DNA of 64,000 nt from Monarcha castaneiventris obscurior (Eukaryota; Chordata; Aves; Passeriformes; Monarchidae), in the NCBI GenBank assembly GCA_026261815.1, contig JAMPIT010000379.1, forward strand, positions 21,237,001 to 21,301,000, read 5' to 3'. Below, piece by piece: positions 56,333 through 64,000 of this stretch (position 1 is its first letter; the number at the start of each line of letters is the position of its first letter). Made by a program: the position numbers and the translations under genes. The notes under the pieces are model-generated. The model did not search any database. It saw only the letters and a list, made by a program, of their open reading frames with translations, and was not told the origin of the DNA.

Positions 56333-59300
56333 CTTTGGTTGTTGAGAGGGGAAGGTGCACATATAATACTTTTCCATTTTATACTTTCAAAGTTCTGATG
56401 CTGCAGAAAAAGTAAGGAAGCATTAGTGGTCTGGGAAACTTACTACCCTGGCCTTTACAAAGACAGAAATAAAATAAAAAATTAATTTTTGTTTAAAACA
56501 TGGGAAACATAGTAACTCCTAAGTAAAATGGAGCCCCAATAAGGACTAAGATTGTCCTGTGATAAAGTCCAAGATTAAAAATCTAAATACTGACAATAAG
56601 AGAAATGAAGCCAATGTTCTCATTTACACAAAGACTATGAATATGAAACTGGTAGTGAAAGACAAAAAGAAGGAACAGAGACTTGGGTTTTGAGGGTTTT
56701 ATTTTTATTTGATGTAAACTCTTTCTTTCCAACTTACAGTAACAACTTTCCTCTTGGTTGATATGTAGGCATTTCTTGCAATTAGTATTTTGAACGTATT
56801 TTTTTCTTGTAGATATCAGGTAAAAACCTGTTCAGTCATACTATTATATATTTTCCTTCAAGCTGGGAAAGATTATGTAATGACTTTCACTGGCTTTAAA
56901 ATTATAAGTTTTGAGGGTAATCTTTCATCTTTCATCTTAAATGGCAGTTCAAGGAATCATTCCACATTGGTAGATAGAATCAATTTAATTTTCTTTAAAA
57001 TATGCAGTTTCTGCCTTTGCTTACAACTGTTACCACACCCTTCCTCAGATTTCTCCATGAGCTCACTGAAGGCACAGGGCAGCTTTTCTGCAGTTCAGGC
57101 AAGCCCTGACACCTTTCAGGTCACTTACCTGCCCTTGAAAAAAAAACCCACGTGTTTTATCAGCTGCAATCTCTGTTTCTCATCATCACAGTATTTTCCT
57201 ACTGTAAGATGTTAGAAGATATAAATAAATAATAATAAAATATACCATACACTTACTGAAGTACAATAAGCCCCTTGGATCTCACAGGTATTTAATCAGA
57301 GAGCAGTCTGCAAGTAAATGATTTATTCATGAAAACAGTGTATTGACTGCCAACATGCAGGCATTGTAAAATACAAATATTGAAATGACACAGAAATGGT
57401 GACGTAAAAAAGAAGGTATTTAACTGCAGACAAGCCTTAAGACAATACTCTGATAGTTTTAAAGGTATTTGAAGTATTTTATATCACCATAAAAACCTCC
57501 GCAGAATATAAGGTATTTCTTTGGCTACAGTGAACCATGAATAATATTGAAGAAATACTTAATTTCATTTAATAGCATTGAGTTGTGCATTTTATACAGG
57601 AGATAGCCTGGCTGCCTAGATTTGATTCACAGTACTGAAATTGGTCAAATAATCTATTGTGAATAAAACCTCTTGCGAATTTGACCATTACTCACAGAAT
57701 AATTGCCCATTAATAACTTCTTGCATTATTCAACCAGCTATAGACCACAGTATATTTATTTCTGAGGAAGATACTGAATTATTTGAGAAACTTTTGAGTG
57801 GATAGTTATACAGCTTCACTTAAACTGCACTCACTTAAGGATGTTCTGGTGACTGAACACTGAATTGTATCACATATGGCACACACATGAAGTAGAGAAA
57901 ATTCTATAAATTTGATCAGACTATTAAAAGTAACATTTAGAAAATTATGTTAGAAATGAACAGAATCTTTTGGCCAGACTCTAAAAGGACAGCTCACAGC
58001 CCTCTGTCTGCACCATTTTGTGTTGTGCAAACAGTCGAGGTATTAGATGCTGTGTCTTGCCCTTCCCTTTACACTGCATTTCAAGTTTCATGAATATTAG
58101 TCATGTAAACAAACCAGAAATATTGTGTGAATAAAAAGCATTTTAGTTCCACATTCTGATGCAATCAAGAAAAGCTTTTTGCAGAAGACTCTGAGTGGCA
58201 ATGGCTCCATCTGTTTTCCTTGAGAATAAGCAAATCTTTATAACATTCAGGGTAGCAATTACCTAGGCTGACTGGACATTAAGGTTTGACACAGCTGCTA
58301 ATTTGTTCCTCTACCCTGGTATGAAAAAGGGACCTGAACTGCAGCACTTTGTCAAAACATATAACCCACTGAAAAAAAAATCTGTCCAGTCTTCTCCTAT
58401 AACAAACAGAGACAAATAGATGCATCCTGGACATGACTCACTCAAGATAGTTACCAGGACACATCCTTGTCTGTTTAGTAAAGTAGCTATCTAAATAAAG
58501 ATTTTCTACTTCATTCTCAAATTCCAGTTGGCTGAAAGTAGGCATGACAACTGCTGTCCTTGGTTGGTATCTTCTCTTGATTAATTAAAGGTAGAGCAGT
58601 GACCCACTGACCATAATACAGGAGATGTATTTTTCTCAGCCTCAGGTGCAAGAAATATTCTCTAAGAAAATACCCAGCAAAGCAGTAAGTTGAATCTGTG
58701 TCTCCTACACCCTCATAGAGTGCCATAGCCAAAAAAAACACTAGGTATTTGGGGATGATGGTATTTTTAGTGTGTTCCCTTTTTTTCAGGTTCGACCCTT
58801 TGAAAAACTTCAGCCCACAAAATAAATATTTTCTGATAAACATCAAAAATAAGAAAAAAAGCTCTGCTTACTACTAAATGTTAGCTTTACCAATGCATTG
58901 TCTGCAATCCCAATTGTCTTTATTACTTTTTACTAACAGTACTTTTCCTTGTCAGTGGAATCCTCCTCACCACTTGCCATTCCAATGTCATGGAAGACCA
59001 GTCCATCTATAAGCCTCTGCTTTATACGTCTTTGTCTTCTCTTTAGATTGTGGATAAAGAATTAGCACAGGGACAGTACACAGAGTCCAGATGTCTCCCA
59101 AGCACCCCATGTCACATTCTTCTTCTAAGCATTTTTCTACCTGTCAGTCTCTGGAAGCATATTTACATATTTCTGGTTTTTTTCAGACTGTTCAGAGATA
59201 ATTTGACCTTTTAGGCACCTTTTGCCCCCTTCCAAAGCTATAAAATCTTTGGTTACTCTATTTCTAGGATGCTTAGTTTACTGCTGTAATGCACTTATCC

Positions 59301-59637
59301 ACTGCTTACTATAAGCATGCTTCTTTCATTTGAACAACATATCTAGTTTCCCAGTGTAAGTCAGGAGTTAGAGTGAAAAGTGATGAGGCATGAAAAGAAT
59401 AAACAAAAGCTCCACAAGTATTGATGTCTTAATCTTTCCAAACTACAGTACCAGAAAGCTGAAGATCAATGGCAGTTTTCAAACCACAATAAAATTAATA
59501 TGAATTTCATTTTTTAGCAGGTGAACATTCTTCCTGCTGATTTCAGGAATCAACTTATTTAGAGACTGTTTCATATATGGGAAGAAAGAAGCACATACAT
59601 ATTTATAGAGATGATATTCTTCCTTCAAATGAAAGTG
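56333..59637. other. Intergenic DNA, no feature seen
   Basis: AT-rich non-coding sequence. The 141-codon plus frame at 56790-57215 starts in low-complexity sequence and shows no domain. No repeat is recognised. Confidence 0.45.
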
Positions 59638-60113
59638 TGTCCTAGGTTCCAATATAGATGTATTCTATTACCACCAGCTGTGGGCCATTAGCTGTTATCT
59701 CCTGCTATGACCCACCCCTGATAACAGACCATGGGCCAGCAAGAAACCACTGCATGACTCATGGACTTATCTCATCCTATTGTGAGATGCTCCGCCCAGG
59801 AGGGAGGAGCCAAGCATTCCCACCTGGATATAACCTGGCCTTGGAACTGCCTAAGGGAGCCCTGTCTACTGGGTTCCCAGAGGACAAGAGCTACCACTGG
59901 ATCTTCAGCTGGAGACCAGACCTTCCACAGGATCATTGCTTCAACTGAGCTACTTCATCTGGACTGCTACCACCCCCCTGACAGGGTGTCAGGTTGTATC
60001 TGATTTTGTCAGTGTTTTTTTTCTTGTATTATTTCACTTATTTTTAATTTTTTTCCTATTAAATTTTAATCCTGACTTGTGATCTCTCACTGGTTTGTTT
60101 TCAAACCAATACA
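59638..60113 (+). mobile_element. Complete solo LTR with near-perfect 5-bp target duplication
   Basis: The 476-bp element starts TGTCCTAGG and ends CAATACA. It contains a TATA-like GGATATAACC near 59826, the block ctgacagggtgtcaggttgtatctga, the poly(A) signal ATTAAA near 60059 and the terminal ctctcactggtttg block, all typical of an avian ERV LTR. The flanks AAGTG (59633-59637) and GAGTG (60114-60118) form a 5-bp duplication with one mismatch, as expected for ERVL-like integration. No internal viral sequence is present. Overlapping frames at 59658-60003 lie within the LTR and are not genes. Confidence 0.88.
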
Positions 60114-62697
60114 GAGTGTCAGTTTTCACCTGTGATGACAAACGTGTGTTAACAAAATGCTTGCAAATGTTACAAAGTATTTATTAAGACAAGCTTTGTT
60201 CCCCTAAGTATGTTCACAAGGCATGTGTTTACAGGAACAGAAGAATTGTAGAAAACATTTCTTCCTGTATTTATGAACTTGCAGTTAACACTTTAATTTC
60301 TGTGGAATGTTGTCAATACTGCACAATGCAACAGGGATCGTTAGGAAAGAGAAGATGAGATGAATGGATGGATAATGTCAAACTGTCTGAAGTTTTAACT
60401 GAACACTGCCTAATTCTATTTGCTAAATTCAGAGATACTGTGGGGTTCTTTGCTACTTTGCACAACACCATCTCACATTGTGTGTGTTAAAAAATTCTCT
60501 TCTGCGCTAGATAAAACAACTTATATGGTCTTTGATATAATTGATAAAAGGAAACTAATGGAGTGTTGCATAACTGTGAATTAGGGAACGTAGCTGTTGA
60601 ATTAACAAGCATTTACAGACGTGCTGCAATTTCTCTGGGAAAATGTCATGGGTTCCTTCTTTATTCAATAATTTGGTGTAATCTAAACTTCGCCTGAGGA
60701 TCTGCATCTATAATGTACTGAACATTTTCTGTGCTCACCAGAAGAAGCTGAAGGAGATTTGGATTTACTGAAGGAATACTGTCATGCTATGATTCCTATA
60801 AAAATATTAATAATATATTTATTAATTTAGGACTATATGTATACTTAGGCTTAATGGAAGGGTTTGCACACACAGATGTCTTTGTCCTTTTGTACTTTAT
60901 AGATTGTCCGAAGTTTTTCTAACTTTCTCTAAAACTTGCGTTCTCATTTTGCAATAGTTTATAATAATTGTGTTCAAAAGATTGTTAAGTTTTGGGTTCT
61001 TACATTTCTTTTTAATTATTTTCCCTATACAAAAATTTTTTGCTTGGGGTTTGGATGTTTCTTTTTTTGCATGTTTCTTTTTTTTAACCTTTCTACATAA
61101 TGCTTTTCTCTACAAAACAATAGAAGAAAAAGTTATTTTATGCTTTAGTAGGCTGGGTGACATATTCTTCCAAGATCCAGTGGTCAGCAGTATTTTCAGC
61201 AAATTGTGTGTTACACTTGACTGCAGTTTACAAGAAACTGTAGAACAAGTAACTATAGAGTAAAACAGGTCTAATTATAAATACATTGGCAAACTTTCTT
61301 TTCTGTACACGTCAGTCATAAACAAGCCTTGATTACATAATAGACAATCATGAGTAGTTGCCAAATACCTTACACAAATTATATACTGTTTTGTTGGCAT
61401 CTATTTGTTCTGCATATCTATGAAAGATCATCTAAGCCAGACTATATTATTTCTTTTTCCAAATCTGAGAAATGTTTTAACAGACAAACAAAACCCAGTG
61501 CTAGTTCTTGTTCTTTAGCAGTATGTTTTCAAATCGAGGCTATATTGTGCATTAAACAAACCCTCCTTTTGGAAATTTATTTCTATGCCCATTTCACATA
61601 GCACTTCTCATGTTCCCTTATTCAGTGCAGAATCCTGCCATTAAAAATTTAAATAACAATAAATTAGGTTCAATGAGGTAGTGAATATGACAGAGTTTAT
61701 TAACAGCTCTTGTATTTCAAATAGCAACTTTCTGAATGTCAAAGTTGTTCAGTATAATGATTTGCTTTCTAAAAAGCAAACTAGAACTCTGTAGAGAGTT
61801 ATTTCTTAAAGCAATTATTAATTTCCTCAATATGTCTCATAACTGCAAGGAGCACTTCTGGTTTAAGTGTTTCAAGGCACAATGGGCAAAAAGCACTAGC
61901 TTTACACATCACTATGCCAGCAAATAAAATGTGCCTTATAGAAATGCTTAAACAATACCACAAAAAATATTGTGGTATTTTGGAAATATTTTGGTTTGAC
62001 ATTTTGATGAATAACCCATGTCCAATTTAAAGAAATTACACAACTGGTTCAGACCAACTAACTGGCTAGTAGTTGGCAATGATGCAAAATAGTTTCACTC
62101 TAGTTTCACTATAAAACTGGCCCAAGACTGTAATGTCCCTTCAGTGAAATAATTTAATCTGTCATTTCAAAATGTCAGTGCTAGAGGTTTCCTGTACATT
62201 TTTGCCAAGGCTGTTTTCTCTTTAAGGATAGTGAAAGCATTATTTTGAAATGCAGTTTAAAAACAGGTTGTAAAATGTTTTCAATTACTGAACATATATG
62301 AAGAACTTGCAAATTGACAGATTCATTTTTCCCTCAAGATGAGCACACTGCATCATTGAGATTAAATACAGTTAAGCTGTCATGGTTCTTAGCTTATTGC
62401 TTTGTTTCTCTAAGTTATCATATCTATGGGTAGTCTTTAAAAATGAGTTAGCACAAAGGGTCAGTAAAAAATCTGAGGCCACTGGAATCCATTTTAAAAG
62501 ATCAGCTCTCACTATTTTCAATTTTATCACCACATCTTAATGATCCATAAAGTGATAAAGAAATGGACAACTCAAATCATACAAATGCACATGAACAGTC
62601 TCCATCTAGCAAGGACAAAGCAAGTTCTTCTTTGTACTGGACACAAAAGTGATCCCCAGATAAAATTCTTGAAAGACATTAAAATGCCTACTTTATA
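60114..62697. other. Intergenic DNA, no feature beyond a small hairpin
   Basis: AT-rich non-coding sequence. No exon or mobile element is recognised apart from the inverted repeat at 61954-61979. Confidence 0.45.
61954..61979. repeat. Perfect 10-bp inverted repeat, 6-nt loop
   Basis: AATACCACAA (61954-61963), loop AAAATA, TTGTGGTATT (61970-61979). Confidence 0.9.
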
Positions 62698-62925
62698 GCA
62701 GGAAAGTCCAAGTGGAAACTGTCAAGTGTTGAGGCACTTGGAACTGGCAGCCCAGAGAAGTTGTGGATGTCCCATCCCTGAACGTGTTTAAGGCCTGGTT
62801 GAATGGAGCTTTGAGCAACCTGGTCTGACAGGTGAAAGCTGTCCCTGCTGATGGCAGTGGGTTTGGAACTAAATGATCTTTTAAGATCCTTTTCAACCCA
62901 AACCATTCTATGATTTTATGAGATC
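62698..62925 (+). mobile_element. CR1 LINE 3' end, sense, with tail
   Basis: The blocks ggcagcccagagaagttgtggatgtcccatccctgaacg, ggcctggttgaatggagctttgagcaacctggtctgac and gatccttttcaacccaaaccattctatgatt are the last about 220 bp of CR1 in sense orientation, including the 3' tail. Divergence looks moderate. Confidence 0.93.
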
Positions 62926-62966
62926 TCCAAGTGCACAGTGGCTAGCAGACAGTGAATTATTCAGTT

Positions 62967-62997
62967 GTGTTGACACCACAGTGTGTGGTGTCAACAC
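62967..62997. repeat. Perfect 14-bp inverted repeat, 3-nt loop
   Basis: GTGTTGACACCACA (62967-62980), loop GTG, TGTGGTGTCAACAC (62984-62997). It lies 42 bp downstream of a CR1 tail. Confidence 0.95.
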
Positions 62998-63679
62998 TGT
63001 ATCAACTTATCTGCAGATCAGTCTTGTTCTGTAGAAGCTCTTATCAATTGTTGGCTCTGAGAAGGGATGAAAGGGAGAGAGACCTTCCCGGACAGGAGTA
63101 GCATAGCACATTTCTGGAGACACCAGCTCAAATTCACAGCCACTCACGGGGTGAGCTCTGCTCCCCTCAGGGTCTGTGCAGCCTCATCAGTGGTCAACCT
63201 CATGCTCACTATGCACCCCAGTGTGAGGAACTGTACAGAGAGCACAGCATGAAAATTAGAAACATAACTTTCTTTATAAAGCTTCTCCTAACCACACTAA
63301 TTCCCATTACATGAGCAACTCTAAGGAGACAAATGGGCAATCTGTTTCTCACCTTTTATACACCTGCTCTGCAATCATCTCCTTGGCTAAAAAATGCACC
63401 ACAGAGTAGAAGAAGCGATGCTTTTGATAAGAATTAATTTATGGCCTTCAGGTAGACACAAAGCATGGAAAGTCCTGCTTAGTTGTTCATGTTGCATGGG
63501 ATGGCATGAGAGGAACTAAAACACAAGACCAGGGAGATATTGTTTTGAGTAATTAAAAATAAAACACGACATTTTCATGAACACGTGAAGAGAAGAAACG
63601 TAGTACAGCATGCAAGAAGAGGTGAACCTGAAATATTCATAATCAGAGCCCTGCTCAACACTCATGAAAAATAAATGCA
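62998..63679. other. Intergenic DNA, no feature seen
   Basis: Non-coding sequence between two CR1 copies. The short plus frame at 63067-63252 has no recognisable content. Confidence 0.45.
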
Positions 63680-64000
63680 TAGAATAATAGAATCACAGAA
63701 TAAGCTGAGTTTGAAGGGACCCACAAGGATCATCAAGTCCAGTTCCTGACTCTGCACAGAACATCCCCAACACCATGTGCCTTTGAGCATTGTCCAAATG
63801 CTTCTTGATCGCTGTCAGGCTTGGTGCTGTGACCACTTCCCTGGGGAGCCTGTTCCAGTGCCCAGACACACTCTGGGTGAAAAACCTTTTCCTGATGTCT
63901 AACCTAAACCTCCCCTGACACAGCTTCATGACATTTTCTGGAGTCCTGTCACTGGTCACAAGAGATCTTTACCTGCCCCTCCACTTCCCCTCATCAGGAT
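63680..64000 (-). mobile_element. CR1 LINE 3' part, cut by the window edge
   Basis: Minus-strand CR1 from the tail (atagaataatagaatcacagaa) into the reverse-transcriptase C-terminus. The minus frame 63693-63959 reads LDIRKRFFTQSVSGHWNRLP, a standard CR1 ORF2 ending. It is very like the copy at 46931, so probably the same subfamily. It continues beyond 64000. Confidence 0.93.

Noticed and set aside
59658..60003. Overlapping 96- and 80-codon plus-strand ORFs
   Set aside because: Both lie wholly inside the solo LTR, which is non-coding.
62688..62906. Minus-strand ORFs of 72 and 67 codons
   Set aside because: They are the antisense of a plus-strand CR1 3' end.

Overview
This is a 64 kb piece of a bird nuclear genome. 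The evidence is many CR1 (chicken repeat 1) LINE copies, whose 3' ends carry the recognisable ATTCTATGATTCT-like tail and the reverse-transcriptase C-terminus, plus solo LTRs of avian endogenous retrovirus type. The DNA is AT-rich and mostly non-coding. The LTR families look neoavian, perhaps passerine, but I cannot name the species.

The only protein-coding gene I can support is the 3' end of RALYL (RALY RNA-binding-protein-like, an hnRNP C/RALY family member) on the + strand. Three consecutive exons are visible: 5129-5242 (coiled-coil segment), 9567-9745 (acidic tail) and a tiny terminal coding exon at 26853-26870 encoding only FLQIK and the stop. Splice sites and phases (1 then 0) agree throughout. 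Exons for the RNA-recognition motif and central region lie upstream of the window. The 3' UTR starts at 26871. Its end is not fixed: candidate poly(A) signals run from 27002 to 29967.

Layout: 1-5128 is the upstream intron, holding two CR1 copies and an LTR nested in one of them. 5129-26870 holds the three exons and introns of 4.3 and 17.1 kb. 26871 to about 30 kb is 3' UTR or immediate downstream sequence. From 32 kb to the end is apparently intergenic sequence with most of the repeats: CR1 copies at 32, 34.3-35.3, 42.4-43.4, 46.9-47.6, 49.1-50.1, 62.7 and 63.7 kb; LTRs at 55.9 and 59.6 kb; and an LTR-like promoter block near 38.4 kb.

I found no tRNA, rRNA, CRISPR array, operon or microbial system. 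Almost all other open frames are chance ORFs in AT-rich DNA or fragments of CR1 reverse transcriptase. The points worth a second look are the terminal RALYL micro-exon and a possible alternative end, the repeat-poor block around the gene's 3' end, the LTR-like promoter with a consensus splice donor, and a few unexplained repeats. I did not find evidence of a previously undescribed biological system.
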